From contig JAAZCA010000014.1 in NCBI GenBank assembly GCA_012513515.1, positions 1 to 64,000 on the forward strand: a stretch of 64,000 bases of DNA, in the 5' to 3' direction. The DNA comes from Myxococcales bacterium. GTDB lineage: Bacteria; UBA10199; 2-02-FULL-44-16; JAAZCA01. The translations under genes were made by a program, and so were the position numbers. Positions 49,046 to 58,451 of the stretch are shown here, piece by piece (the stretch's first letter is position 1; the number at the start of each line of letters is the position of its first letter). The notes below the pieces were generated by a model that saw only the letters and a program-made list of their open reading frames with translations, had not been told where the DNA came from and ran no database searches.

Positions 49046-50875
49046 CTAGCGCATTATCAGAGCAGGAGCTCTCATAAATGACAGCGATGAAGCGATAAAG
49101 GGCTGAGTCAGTCCGATCATTGCAGAGCTCGCCATCCCCGTCCCGCCTTGGACTGGACCCGGGATGGGCGTGCCCTGCGGAGTCTGCATTCCGAGCGATT
49201 GAAGTTTTGCTGGAATGGTAACCTGAAATTCGGTCCCTGCGTTGAAAAGTCCATAACTCTTCAAGTGTTTGTAGGTCATTATCAAGCCGGCTTTTTCGGC
49301 CAGTTCGTGGGCGGCCTTTAGCTCTATGCCAAGGCCTGGTGCCATATCCGGACGTTCTCTCTTCCCTCCCATTGCGGAGGCAGGGTCCCTAAAACCGACA
49401 CCGTTATCCTTTACAGTAAATGTCAGGTTGTCATCGCTGACCGATGATGAAAACTCAACCATCGCATCGGATCCACGCCTCGCAGGATCCGAAAAATTGA
49501 TGGCGTTATCCAAGAGGGTATTCAGTATTTTGAATAGATCAATTTGGATCTCCTGAGGAATCGCTAGGTCTGTCTCAGCAGTTGTCATCTCAACCCGCAC
49601 TCCAAGCTTCTTCGCCAAATGGTTCTTGAACCCGAGGACCTTACTCATCATTCCGCTCGCAGTGCCCATACCATGGTAAATGCGCAGCAGCCTCAAAGAC
49701 CAGCTCTGGCGATCCTCATATGAACGATGGAGCCCTATCTGTTCGATGAGAGAAAGGTTTCCATCTACTTGGCGGAGTGCCTTTTCCATATTTGTTTCCG
49801 TGGCGAGAATCGTATGGAGCCAGTTGGCATTGAAGGTCGGATCCGTAACGAACGCACTGGCAAGCTGATTCACCATCCCCCGAAGGCCCCGATTCGCATC
49901 GAGCAGCGCTACAACGGCCTCCCTAAATCTTTCAGTTTCCTTTCTGGCGAGATCGAGCTCTTCTTCCGTTGGGATCCTGTCCACAGGAAGAAAATGTCCG
50001 GCCAGAATAGATGGAAGATTTTTTTCAATCACCCATATCGTCTTTTGATAGCTGTGCAGAATCTGCTCGGCATCTGAAAAGAATCTTTGATGAAGTGCCG
50101 CCACCGTCGGTGCTCGTTCTCCTCCCATAAGGAAAGACAGATTGACCGACTGAAGATCGCTTGCTTTGTCAGGATGTTCAGATTCCTCCAGGTTCAAAAG
50201 AAAATTATTCAGCTTCTCCTGCGTGGAGGCAAGCAGCCCTCTAACAACGCCCCACTCCTGAGAAACATTCTTTTCTGCACTTTCTTTAATCTTATCTTCC
50301 TCGGCGATGCTTTCACCTCGGTATCTGGAATATATTCTGTAGAGACCATTCCAGAATGCTTTTAGCCTCCCGCCGGTTCCCCTGGCGTTACGAAGGGCTT
50401 CGATCGCCCTGAATGCCTCATCGACCACATCGCGAGCCCCCTTCGGCCTGTTGAAAAATCTGATTATGATGGCGACCAAAAAAGCTCCAAGCCCGCCAAG
50501 CGTACCCCATATCCAACCGCGGAACTCCTCTATTTTTTCGTGATACTTAAGGACTCTGCGATTGCACTCTTCATTTATCATGATGAGTCTTTCCATCCGC
50601 TCCTTGCAAATCGGCCTTTCCTCATCACTTACATCGGCACAGAGCCTTTCCCTTTCGGATTTACCTTCGAGGATCCTTTTAAAGCCTCTGCATAGTTCAA
50701 CCGCAGGTTGGCGCTCATCAACCATAAAATCCGGGATGAAGCTACGCATCAGACTATATTCCTGATCGATATTGAAATCTTTCGGATTGCCCATGCAATA
50801 AGGGGCAACGAGAACTCCGCCACAGAGGTGCCTGCTATAGAATTTTATTTCCGATCCGGGTATCTGGGCCGACAT
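49046..50875 (-). CDS. orphan membrane histidine-kinase-like ATPase
   Basis: A 609-aa protein. The N-terminal 115 residues have no signal peptide and contain several Cys (HLCGGV, APYCMG, RLCADVSDEERPIC), then one membrane helix (about 122-140) and a long, largely helical region (about 150-400). The C-terminal HATPase_c domain shows N box LLDNAINFSDP, G1 DNGVGFRDP and G2 GLGIELKAA. A clear HisKA phospho-acceptor (H-E-x-x-T/R-P) is not evident. A Gly/Pro-rich and then hydrophobic tail of about 50 residues follows the ATPase domain. No response regulator is adjacent. ATG 50875 has GGGAGG. Signal and target are unknown. Confidence 0.8.
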   Translation of the reverse strand: MSAQIPGSEIKFYSRHLCGGVLVAPYCMGNPKDFNIDQEYSLMRSFIPDFMVDERQPAVELCRGFKRILEGKSERERLCADVSDEERPICKERMERLIMINEECNRRVLKYHEKIEEFRGWIWGTLGGLGAFLVAIIIRFFNRPKGARDVVDEAFRAIEALRNARGTGGRLKAFWNGLYRIYSRYRGESIAEEDKIKESAEKNVSQEWGVVRGLLASTQEKLNNFLLNLEESEHPDKASDLQSVNLSFLMGGERAPTVAALHQRFFSDAEQILHSYQKTIWVIEKNLPSILAGHFLPVDRIPTEEELDLARKETERFREAVVALLDANRGLRGMVNQLASAFVTDPTFNANWLHTILATETNMEKALRQVDGNLSLIEQIGLHRSYEDRQSWSLRLLRIYHGMGTASGMMSKVLGFKNHLAKKLGVRVEMTTAETDLAIPQEIQIDLFKILNTLLDNAINFSDPARRGSDAMVEFSSSVSDDNLTFTVKDNGVGFRDPASAMGGKRERPDMAPGLGIELKAAHELAEKAGLIMTYKHLKSYGLFNAGTEFQVTIPAKLQSLGMQTPQGTPIPGPVQGGTGMASSAMIGLTQPFIASSLSFMRAPALIMR

Positions 50876-51169
50876 AATGACCTCCCTATGCTACCCCCGC
50901 CCGAATCCTAATAGAAGTCGTATAAAATTTTCAAGGGATTATTGAAAAAAATGAGGATTTCGTCAAATTTCGTTACAAACTCCGTCAGACGGAGCAAAAT
51001 TTAACCCTCCCTTTCCCTCTGGTGTAGATTTAAAGCTTAGAATTAAACTATCAAAATAAGTATTTGTTATATATTGCTTTTTAAATATTTTATCCCTTAT
51101 GGAATCGACTTGCCCTAAAGAGCAGGCCCTGATATTAGCACGGGCCAGTCAAAGAACAGGAGAAGGCAA
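50876..51169. other. 294-bp divergent promoter region
   Basis: A+T-rich spacer between the kinase gene (minus) and argF (plus). A weak TTGCTT-18 bp-TATGGA element lies at 51074-51103 for argF. No repeat module or ORF is seen. Confidence 0.45.
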
Positions 51170-52093
51170 ATGACACGATCACTCAGGACCCTGAAGGATA
51201 TCACATCGCAGGAATTCACCCAGATACTGGAGAGGACTGGAAGGGTTAAAGCTGCCATAAAGAGCAGGAAGCCAATAGGAAGTCTCGACAATCGGGTCGT
51301 CGCCCTTCTCTTCGAAAAGCCCTCGACGAGAACCCGAGCAAGCTTTGAATCGGCCATTGCAAGGCTCGGCGGAACCCCGGTTTACCTCCCTTCTGCCGAC
51401 CTTCAGATGAAACGCGGCGAACCGGTCAAGGACACTGCACGCATGTTCGGCAACTATTTTGATGCTATCGTTGCAAGGGTTTACAGCCACCAGACCATCC
51501 TTGAATTGGATGAATTCGCAGGAGTACCTATAATCAACGGCCTATGCAACCTGGCACATCCAACACAGGCCATCTGCGACCTGTTCACGGTAAAAGAGGT
51601 TAAAGGCGACCTGAAGGGTTTGACGCTGGCCTACATAGGCGATGGCAACAACGTCTGCCATTCCCTTCTCCTTGCCTGCGCGCACGCCGGCATGAACATC
51701 AACGTCGGCTGCCCTGATGCATACGGGCCAAAAGAGGAATTTGTAAATTATGCGAAGGATATCGCTCAAAAGAGCGGTTCCAAGATCGCTATAATGAGCG
51801 ATCCGCGGGAAGCGGCTTGTAGCTCCGATGTTCTCTATACCGACACTTGGGTGAGCATGGGTGAAGAATCGGAGAAGGAAAAGAAGTTGAAAGATTTCCA
51901 GGGATATCAGATCAACAAGGAACTTCTGGGACTCGCCAACAGGGGCGCAATAATCATGCACTGCCTGCCCGCTTATCGTGGGTACGAAATAACCGAGGAA
52001 GTGATGGAAGGACCGAACTCCGTTATCTGGCAACAGGGCGAAAACAAGATGCACGCCGCAGCCGGAGTCCTCGATTTCTTCTTCGGCAAATGA
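51170..52093 (+). CDS. argF: ornithine carbamoyltransferase
   Basis: Forms citrulline from ornithine and carbamoyl phosphate in arginine synthesis. The 307-aa protein has the carbamoyl-phosphate loop KPSTRTRASFE (about residues 45-55), HPTQAICDLFTV, the ornithine-binding DVLYTDTWVSMGEE and HCLPAYRGYEITEEV. AGGAGAAGG precedes ATG 51170. It is monocistronic, convergent with cheR 17 bp downstream, and no other arg genes are in the window. With pdaD-speB it makes arginine a hub feeding polyamines. Confidence 0.95.
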   Translation: MTRSLRTLKDITSQEFTQILERTGRVKAAIKSRKPIGSLDNRVVALLFEKPSTRTRASFESAIARLGGTPVYLPSADLQMKRGEPVKDTARMFGNYFDAIVARVYSHQTILELDEFAGVPIINGLCNLAHPTQAICDLFTVKEVKGDLKGLTLAYIGDGNNVCHSLLLACAHAGMNINVGCPDAYGPKEEFVNYAKDIAQKSGSKIAIMSDPREAACSSDVLYTDTWVSMGEESEKEKKLKDFQGYQINKELLGLANRGAIIMHCLPAYRGYEITEEVMEGPNSVIWQQGENKMHAAAGVLDFFFGK

Positions 52094-52110
52094 TCACGGC
52101 CAAATTCTTT

Positions 52111-53061
52111 TCATCTTCTGCGATCAGAATTTTCTTCGTATCCCTCCTCGTTTAATTCCCTTATTATGGAATCTATCTTTTCCTGTGATAGAACGTCGGA
52201 GGCGACGAAAGATTTGGAATAATCCTCAATCCTCCTCTCGTATATTCTGAGAGCGCTATTTCTGGCGACAAATTTACCAGAGGCGGCACCTACCAGAGAT
52301 TCACACATCCCAAGAATAAGTTTTCCCCCCGGGTTCAGGCATTCGCAGAGTTTTAACTGGGTTTCCTCCTGCAGCTCCTTATTGAAGTATATGAAGGTGT
52401 TTCTGCAGAAAATTATATCGTTGAAGCGAAAGGGCCTATCGGTAACCACGTCATGCCGTTTAAAATGCACCATCTTCCTGATGGACGGCGCAACTTCAAA
52501 GTCATCGCCGGATTTGATAAAATATTTATCACGACGTTTTCGCCCTATTTCCTTTAAATCAGAAAATCCAAAGACCCCCGCCCTCGCCTTCGTTATCGCC
52601 GAGATGTCTATGTCGGTGGCGACAATGGAACAGGAGATTTTTGAGCCTAAACCTTCTATGCAATCAGATACGGCTATCGCTATGGAATATGGCTCCTGTC
52701 CGGTGGAACATCCGCAACTCCAGATCCTTATCATCCTGTGTTTTTTTGTCAGTTTTTCCTCGATGATGTTGGGAAAAACTACCCTCTCAAGCTCATCGAA
52801 CAGCTCAGGATTTCTAAACATCCCGGTGACGTTTATTGATATCGCATCGAGCAGCTTTGACTGTTCGGAGGGATCTGTTCGCAAGCGTTCGGCATAGTCA
52901 GAATACTTGGAAAGCTCAAGGGCCCGCATCCTGCCGACGATCCTTCGGTTTAGAGTTCCTTCCTTGTACAGGGAAAAGTCGAACCCCGTCCTTTCATGGA
53001 TGACCTTCAGTATTTCGATAATATCGCTGTTCAAAAGACACCGCCTGTCAAATTGCGCCAT
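52111..53061 (-). CDS. cheR: chemotaxis protein methyltransferase CheR
   Basis: S-adenosylmethionine-dependent enzyme methylating glutamates of chemoreceptors. N-terminal helical domain with RRIVGRMRALELSKYSDY, then NVTGMFRNPELF (usually NVTxFFRxxxxF), SAM-binding RIWSCGCSTGQEPYSIA, and FCRNTFIYFNKELQ. The 316-aa protein has a C-terminal extension of about 45 residues after RIYERR, with no CheR pentapeptide-binding feature that I can identify. ATG 53061 lies within the 3' end of the cheC gene (14-base overlap), indicating coupling. It is the last gene of the chemotaxis operon. Confidence 0.93.
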   Translation of the reverse strand: MAQFDRRCLLNSDIIEILKVIHERTGFDFSLYKEGTLNRRIVGRMRALELSKYSDYAERLRTDPSEQSKLLDAISINVTGMFRNPELFDELERVVFPNIIEEKLTKKHRMIRIWSCGCSTGQEPYSIAIAVSDCIEGLGSKISCSIVATDIDISAITKARAGVFGFSDLKEIGRKRRDKYFIKSGDDFEVAPSIRKMVHFKRHDVVTDRPFRFNDIIFCRNTFIYFNKELQEETQLKLCECLNPGGKLILGMCESLVGAASGKFVARNSALRIYERRIEDYSKSFVASDVLSQEKIDSIIRELNEEGYEENSDRRR

Positions 53062-53665
53062 CAACGCCGAGAGCCACCATTATATTCTTGAAAGATTCCG
53101 CGTCGGGCATGAAGAGAAAATACGTCTGCAGCTTTTCACCTTTTATCGAAAACTCGGTATCCACAACCAATATATCATCAACATCTCTGCAAAATTCTGC
53201 AAGGATGACATCTGAAAGAGCTCCTGCCATGTCACTGGCATACTCCGGAACTGATTGCATTACCTGGAAATTTACAATCTTGGATATCGCGATCAGATAA
53301 GATCCGGAAATGATGCTCATCGTTTCTTTGATCGAAGATATTCCCACCTCATCGCAGGAGGATGAACTACCCGGCGCTCTGCCGCTCAAGATATCGGCTA
53401 GGGAAAGAACTGTCTCATAGTCAAAGGTCATCATCATAGCGCCCGATATTCCCTCGCTAAGGCGCATGTACACCGCAGATATGGCGGACTCCGCACCGCC
53501 GAAAATTTCGGTAAAATCGGAGATATTTCGCAAACGCACGGAAGGAACAGAAAGATCAACCCGCCTTTTCAGAAGGGAGGAAAGTGCCGTAGCAGCATTT
53601 CCAGCGCCTATAGTCATGACCTCTCTCAGGGCATCAATTTGGGCGGAAGTTATCGATTTTTCCAT
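53048..53665 (-). CDS. CheC-like protein lacking both catalytic Asn residues
   Basis: A 205-aa member of the CheC/CheX/FliY phosphatase family. The two pseudo-symmetric active-site helices are present, but the E-x-x-N pairs read E-V-M-T (REVMTIGAGNAATALS) and E-T-M-S (KETMSIISGSYLIAIS). Each keeps the Glu but loses the Asn needed for CheY-P hydrolysis, so phosphatase activity is doubtful; a CheD-binding or CheY-P-binding role is possible. ATG 53665 has AGGAGAG. It overlaps cheR and follows the 32-codon ORF by 23 bp. The paralogue at 53800-54393 keeps both pairs. Confidence 0.85.
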   Translation of the reverse strand: MEKSITSAQIDALREVMTIGAGNAATALSSLLKRRVDLSVPSVRLRNISDFTEIFGGAESAISAVYMRLSEGISGAMMMTFDYETVLSLADILSGRAPGSSSSCDEVGISSIKETMSIISGSYLIAISKIVNFQVMQSVPEYASDMAGALSDVILAEFCRDVDDILVVDTEFSIKGEKLQTYFLFMPDAESFKNIMVALGVDGAI

Positions 53666-53688
53666 CTCATCTCTCCTGTTAAAAATAA

Positions 53689-53787
53689 TTAGCGATTAGA
53701 CTTCATAAAACGACTGGCTATATTTAGCAATTCCTTGCCGTAAACCGGCTTATCGTCTATAGCCAACACAGCCCATTCAGATGCCAT
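53689..53787 (-). CDS. 32-aa ORF, possible receiver-domain remnant
   Basis: ATG 53787 to TAA 53689, 33 codons, with GGGGGA seven bases before the start. The peptide reads MASEWAVLAIDDKPVYGKEL and continues LNIASRFMKSNR. The segment VLAIDDKP is like strand 1 and the acidic pocket of a response-regulator receiver domain, but nothing else of that domain follows. It sits in line between the two cheC genes with 12- and 23-bp gaps, so it is probably transcribed. It may be a microprotein or the relic of a deleted cheY. Confidence 0.45.
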   Translation of the reverse strand: MASEWAVLAIDDKPVYGKELLNIASRFMKSNR

Positions 53788-53799
53788 CAATCCCCCGGC

Positions 53800-54393
53800 T
53801 CAAGCTTTAAGAGAATAAAGCAAGGTATCCACTGAATCTTTGGAAGGACTAAAAACAATATATGCCTCTATTTTTGCGTCGAGCTGCATAAATTCGGTCT
53901 TTATACATATCACCTCATCCATCCCCTTTCCAGAGGTCTTCAATGACAAAGATATATCCGACAAGTTTCCTCTGAAAATATTGGGGGAAGTTATGTTAAA
54001 TTTGAGACCTGCCAGTTCAGAGAGCGAATTCAAGTAGGCAGCTAAAACGATATTGCCCACCTCTGAAATAACGGAGAGTTCGTAAGCATTAACATCTTCC
54101 TTGCCGCGCTCTTTTAGAACTGGCATGAGAGAAACCAGATGCCGCGCATAGTCATTTTTCATAAAAAATGAAATATGCCCGCGTATATCTCCGCTTATGC
54201 CGGTATTTAAAAGAAGATACTCCGATAATTTATCCATCGATCCTGCGAGGACGTCTATCGCCATGACCTCTACAGATGGTATGGCGATCATTATCTTTCT
54301 ATTCATCAGCTTGGACAGGGCTATCGCTGCATGACCGGAACCTATGTTGGCAGCTTCAGAAAGGGCGCTTTTCTGCATCTCAGTTAAGTACAT
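53800..54393 (-). CDS. cheC: CheC-family CheY-P phosphatase
   Basis: A 197-aa protein with both CheC active sites intact: E-A-A-N in SEAANIGSGHAAIALS (followed by the expected Pro in IAIPSV) and E-V-G-N in SEVGNIVLAAYLNSLS. CheC proteins dephosphorylate CheY-P and bind CheD, tuning receptor adaptation; cheD is in this operon. AAGGAGG lies ten bases before ATG 54393, inside the 3' end of the kinase gene spacing (two-base gap). The active/inactive CheC pair is notable. Confidence 0.88.
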   Translation of the reverse strand: MYLTEMQKSALSEAANIGSGHAAIALSKLMNRKIMIAIPSVEVMAIDVLAGSMDKLSEYLLLNTGISGDIRGHISFFMKNDYARHLVSLMPVLKERGKEDVNAYELSVISEVGNIVLAAYLNSLSELAGLKFNITSPNIFRGNLSDISLSLKTSGKGMDEVICIKTEFMQLDAKIEAYIVFSPSKDSVDTLLYSLKA

Positions 54394-54395
54394 AT

Positions 54396-56330
54396 TCAGG
54401 CATCCTCCTTGATTGGAATTGTAAAATAAAAACAGGAACCCTTTCCATACTCGGACTCAGCCCATATCTTACCCCCATGTAGCTCTACAATCTCCTTGGA
54501 AATCGACAAACCGAGGCCGGTGCCGCCGGGCTTCCTTGTCGTCGAAGTATCGAGCTGTTCGAATTTTCTGAACAGCCTGTGCATGTTCTCTTTTTTGATT
54601 CCAATTCCATTGTCCCTTACCGATACGACCAGCGAGTTCTTGAGCTTGGCAAAGACCTTTGCATCTCTAAGAAAGGAAGGAAATTTTCTCGAGCTCGAAA
54701 GAAAAGTTGAGATATCAATGGAGCCTCCCTCTTTGGTAAATTTTATTGCGTTGCTCAGCAAGTTAACCAAAACTTGGGAAATACGGTCACGATCGAGAAG
54801 TGTTTTTGGCAGTTTTAGATTAGCATCGTATTTAATATTTATGTTCCTCGTCGTAGCCAGAATCTTAATTGCACCTGCAACTTCCGCAATCAATTTGTTT
54901 ATATCCGCACTAACCAAATTAAGATGTAATTCCCCGGTCTCTATCCTCGAAAGATCGAGCAGATCGCTTATAAGCTGAGCGAGACGGTCTATGTTTCTCA
55001 TCGCTATAGAAAGAAAGCGCTTTTGGGGCTCCGACGCTCTCCCTGCTGTCTCATCCTGAAGCAGCATCACCGACTCTTTGATGGCAGTAAGAGGAGTTCT
55101 GAGCTCATGAGATGCGGTGGAAATAAATTCAGATTTCAGCCTGTCGACTTCTCTCGCCTTTGTAACATCCGAGATCAGGATAACCCATCCGCTCTTACGC
55201 CCAAGCACATCGGCCATAGGAGTGATGGTCAATTCCATGATAACTTCCACATTATTCCTGTCGAACCTGATCTCCCTTCGCGCTATACCCTCCAAGGATG
55301 AAAAGTCCTTAAGGATGGAATAGATCTGACCGATCTTGACAGTATCCCATATCGGAAATCCGTATTTAAACTCCGTTATGCCGAGCAAATTTTTTGCAGA
55401 GGGATTGATCAGCGTCAGATTATATTGGTTATCTATCGCTATCACACCTTCAGCCATGGCATTGAGAATTGATTCCAAACCGATTTTTGAATCCGCAAGG
55501 TGCCTCTTTACGCTATCATAGTCTGAAAACATCGCGAGAACCTGCGCGAACACTCCAATGACTACCATATCATCGTCTGATAAGAAGCGGGAATCTCCTG
55601 TGGATATCAGCAGATAGCCGACTGTTCTGTCGGCTATCCTCAGCGGGACCACCCTCTTGTTTTTAAGAGAAAGCCTGGATGAATCGCATTTCCTGAGATT
55701 TGTGGATATAACGTTGAGAGGGAATCTCACATCCCTGTCAAGTTCTCCAGCATTGCTCTCATCGAGAATAGAAGCGTGTATCGATTCGACATCTTTGTCT
55801 GATGGTTTCGAATCGCAGGCAAGTATGAGAGTATCCGAGTGTTCATTTCGTGTGAATATTGCAAAGAGTTCGACCGGATATGAATCCTTAAGAATCTCAA
55901 AAACAGGTAGAACTACATTGTTGATGTCATACCCGGAAGAGAGGACCGTTGAAAGTCTGTTTATGAGACTGAATTGATCTACTTTTTTTGCCTTTTCCCT
56001 GGATAGGGCGACATCTACAAGCAGCTCCACTGCGTGCGAATCCACTATTCTGGTTTCTTTTGGAACGATGGAGTAGAGAGTCTTCTGATATTCTCTGGAA
56101 CCCGAGAGCTCCATTATTACATCGATCTTCTCTTTCCCTACGAAATCGAGTATATTGGTTCCGGTTTTTACCCCTCGAGCATCCGCATTTATCATAGCCT
56201 TGGAACTTTTTGTCGTATCGCAGAGCCCAACGACTTCAACGGAATCTATATCGAGGAGCATGTCCAGAAGGAACGGTACTCCGTCGCCGCCACCCACAAT
56301 AAGAATCCTTGACTTTGAAGCGGATGACAT
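54396..56330 (-). CDS. cytoplasmic histidine kinase with N-terminal Rossmann-like, GAF and PAS domains
   Basis: A 644-aa protein. Residues about 1-115 look like a dinucleotide-binding fold: [18 protein letters not shown], the acidic end of strand 2 in VEVVGLCD, then [10 protein letters not shown] and VDSHAVELL, as in dehydrogenase N-terminal domains. A GAF-like region (about 125-275), a PAS domain (about 285-405, [30 protein letters not shown]), HisKA with [16 protein letters not shown] and HATPase_c ([28 protein letters not shown]) follow. There is no membrane segment. NAD(P), a nucleotide-sugar or redox state may be the input, which would be unusual for a kinase. It starts 122 bp after cheA and ends two bases before cheC. 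Confidence 0.88.
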   Translation of the reverse strand: MSSASKSRILIVGGGDGVPFLLDMLLDIDSVEVVGLCDTTKSSKAMINADARGVKTGTNILDFVGKEKIDVIMELSGSREYQKTLYSIVPKETRIVDSHAVELLVDVALSREKAKKVDQFSLINRLSTVLSSGYDINNVVLPVFEILKDSYPVELFAIFTRNEHSDTLILACDSKPSDKDVESIHASILDESNAGELDRDVRFPLNVISTNLRKCDSSRLSLKNKRVVPLRIADRTVGYLLISTGDSRFLSDDDMVVIGVFAQVLAMFSDYDSVKRHLADSKIGLESILNAMAEGVIAIDNQYNLTLINPSAKNLLGITEFKYGFPIWDTVKIGQIYSILKDFSSLEGIARREIRFDRNNVEVIMELTITPMADVLGRKSGWVILISDVTKAREVDRLKSEFISTASHELRTPLTAIKESVMLLQDETAGRASEPQKRFLSIAMRNIDRLAQLISDLLDLSRIETGELHLNLVSADINKLIAEVAGAIKILATTRNINIKYDANLKLPKTLLDRDRISQVLVNLLSNAIKFTKEGGSIDISTFLSSSRKFPSFLRDAKVFAKLKNSLVVSVRDNGIGIKKENMHRLFRKFEQLDTSTTRKPGGTGLGLSISKEIVELHGGKIWAESEYGKGSCFYFTIPIKEDA

Positions 56331-56461
56331 TTTTTTCAATTCCCCCTGTTATGCGGTCGAGTTTTCTTGCAAGTTGTTAATCACCACTTCACATACTGAT
56401 TCACAGGAACATCACCATTTGTAGCAACACCGACAATGTTATGCCCCTTCCGCTTCCTAAT

Positions 56462-58444
56462 TCAATTCAGAGTGAGAACGTCAACAACGAGGGCGATTGA
56501 ACCGCTGCCTAGTATCGTGGCTCCGGCAATGCCCTTGACCCCCTTGAACTCTTTGGAAAGTTGCTTTATGACTATGTCCTGTTGGTTGAGCAGCCTGTCC
56601 ACCATCGCTGCGTATTTGCGCTCTCCGTCGTCAACTATGAGAGCGTAACCCTTTGAAGATTTTTCACATGGTGCATCGGCGACTGACAGTTTGGTGGAAA
56701 GAATTTCATTTATTCGCATGAGAGGAATAACTTCTCCTCTATGCACTATGGTTTCGGCATTTTCTATCGACCTAATATTTAAACTGGTAACCGGCGCTAT
56801 TTCAACCACGCTGGATATTGGAAAAGCAAAAAATCTCTCTTCAACACCTACTATGAGAGATTTTACAACGGCAGTAGTGATGGGAATCTTCATGCTTATC
56901 TTAGTGCCAAGATGCGCTTTGGATTCTATCAGGATGGTTCCGCCGAGCATCTCCGCTTTATTTTTTACAACATCCATTCCGACGCCTCTGCCCGATATCT
57001 CCGAAACGGATCTTGCAGTGCTGAATCCTGGCATGGCTATTATCATTAAAATTTCGTCATCGGACATTTGAGAAAGCTGCGCCTCAGTGGCAAGCCCCCT
57101 TTCTATTGCACCCATCTTAACGGCTGATATATCCACCCCTTCTCCATCATCAGAGACCGATATGACCACATAGTTTTTCTCACGGACAGCGGACAGCATC
57201 ACCCTGCCTTCCTCCGCTTTTTTATTTCTTTTTCTTTCTTCAGGTTTGGCAATCCCATGATCTACCGCATTTCTAATCAAATGAATCAATGGGTCGGCTA
57301 TTTCATCTAAGACCGCTCTATCGAGCTCTATATCTCCACCGATCATTTCAAACCTGATTTTTTTACTCTCTTTCATCGCAAGATCCCTGACGACCCTGGG
57401 AAACCTGTCGAAAATCTGTGCGACCGGGACTAGCCTCGCCTGCATAATCTCGTTCTGAAGGTCATCAACGAGTCTGTTGAGCGGATCTATGGAAGCTTTA
57501 AGGTCGGCCTCTCCAAGGCGATCGGCTATTTCTCCAATTCTCAGCTTCGCTATCGCGAGTTCCTCCACCAAATTCATCAGTCTGTCTAGCCTCTGCACAT
57601 CAATCCTGACACTGGAAATTCTCTTTATTTGCTCAGCTTGCTGGCCGGTTTTTTTTCTAGCATCTTCGACAGAGAATTGGCTCGAAGAATCATCATAACC
57701 GTACCAGTCATCTTCCACGGGTATTTCGTAAACCTCCACCTCGGCAATTTCCAATATATCGGCAACCCTCTCCTTTACAGAGTTGGGAGGTTCTCTGGTT
57801 ATAAACACACATCCAAAGGAAAGATCGAATTTGTCAGCTTCAATAGACTCGCTGTCCGGAAAGGACTTTATCACCTCTCCAACCTCATGAAGAGTTCTGA
57901 AAACCATGAACGCCCTGACGTTTTTCAAAACACAGCCTTTGTCGAGAGTCACCTTGACATGATAGCAGTTATATCCGTCTCTTTTCACCCTGGCCAGGGT
58001 CCTCTTTTCAAAAACATTGAGGCTTATATCTTCGGATATTTTTTCTTCCTCAAAAACATGCTCCTTCTTGATGGAGGAGTTAAGAGAGTTGATCAGCGAA
58101 GCGACATCGCCATCAAATGCCTTGGATTCAGCTGTAGCTGCCACCATTCTTTCAAGGGTATCGACGCATGAAAAAAGAGTAGTGATTTCTTTTTCATCCA
58201 GAGCGCTCTCCCCGTCCCTCACTTGCGAGAGCAGATCCTCCATCTTATGAGAAAGATCTGAGATGTCGTTATATCCCATGCTGGCGGAGATGCTTTTTAG
58301 CGTATGAGCTGCGCGAAAGATCGAGTTTAACGCCTCTACGTTGGCTCGATCTTTCTCTAGAATCAAAAGGCTCGAATTGAGCAGCTGCAGAAGCTCATCC
58401 GATTCCTGCAGATATATTTTTTTGTATTCCTCTTTCCCAGACAT
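56462..58444 (-). CDS. cheA: chemotaxis histidine kinase CheA
   Basis: The 660-aa kinase has P1 Hpt with phospho-His in FRAAHTLKS (His47), a P2-like CheY/CheB-docking domain (about 135-245), P3 dimerisation helices (VQRLDRLMNLVEELAIAKLR), P4 ATPase (HLIRNAVDHGI, SDDGEGVD, SGRGVGMDVV) and P5 CheW-like domain (LIVGVEERFFAFPISSVVEI). It autophosphorylates under receptor control and feeds CheY and CheB. GAGG precedes ATG 58444, seven bases after cheB. It is the central gene of the chemotaxis operon. Confidence 0.96.
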   Translation of the reverse strand: MSGKEEYKKIYLQESDELLQLLNSSLLILEKDRANVEALNSIFRAAHTLKSISASMGYNDISDLSHKMEDLLSQVRDGESALDEKEITTLFSCVDTLERMVAATAESKAFDGDVASLINSLNSSIKKEHVFEEEKISEDISLNVFEKRTLARVKRDGYNCYHVKVTLDKGCVLKNVRAFMVFRTLHEVGEVIKSFPDSESIEADKFDLSFGCVFITREPPNSVKERVADILEIAEVEVYEIPVEDDWYGYDDSSSQFSVEDARKKTGQQAEQIKRISSVRIDVQRLDRLMNLVEELAIAKLRIGEIADRLGEADLKASIDPLNRLVDDLQNEIMQARLVPVAQIFDRFPRVVRDLAMKESKKIRFEMIGGDIELDRAVLDEIADPLIHLIRNAVDHGIAKPEERKRNKKAEEGRVMLSAVREKNYVVISVSDDGEGVDISAVKMGAIERGLATEAQLSQMSDDEILMIIAMPGFSTARSVSEISGRGVGMDVVKNKAEMLGGTILIESKAHLGTKISMKIPITTAVVKSLIVGVEERFFAFPISSVVEIAPVTSLNIRSIENAETIVHRGEVIPLMRINEILSTKLSVADAPCEKSSKGYALIVDDGERKYAAMVDRLLNQQDIVIKQLSKEFKGVKGIAGATILGSGSIALVVDVLTLN

Positions 58445-58451
58445 GGCCCGT

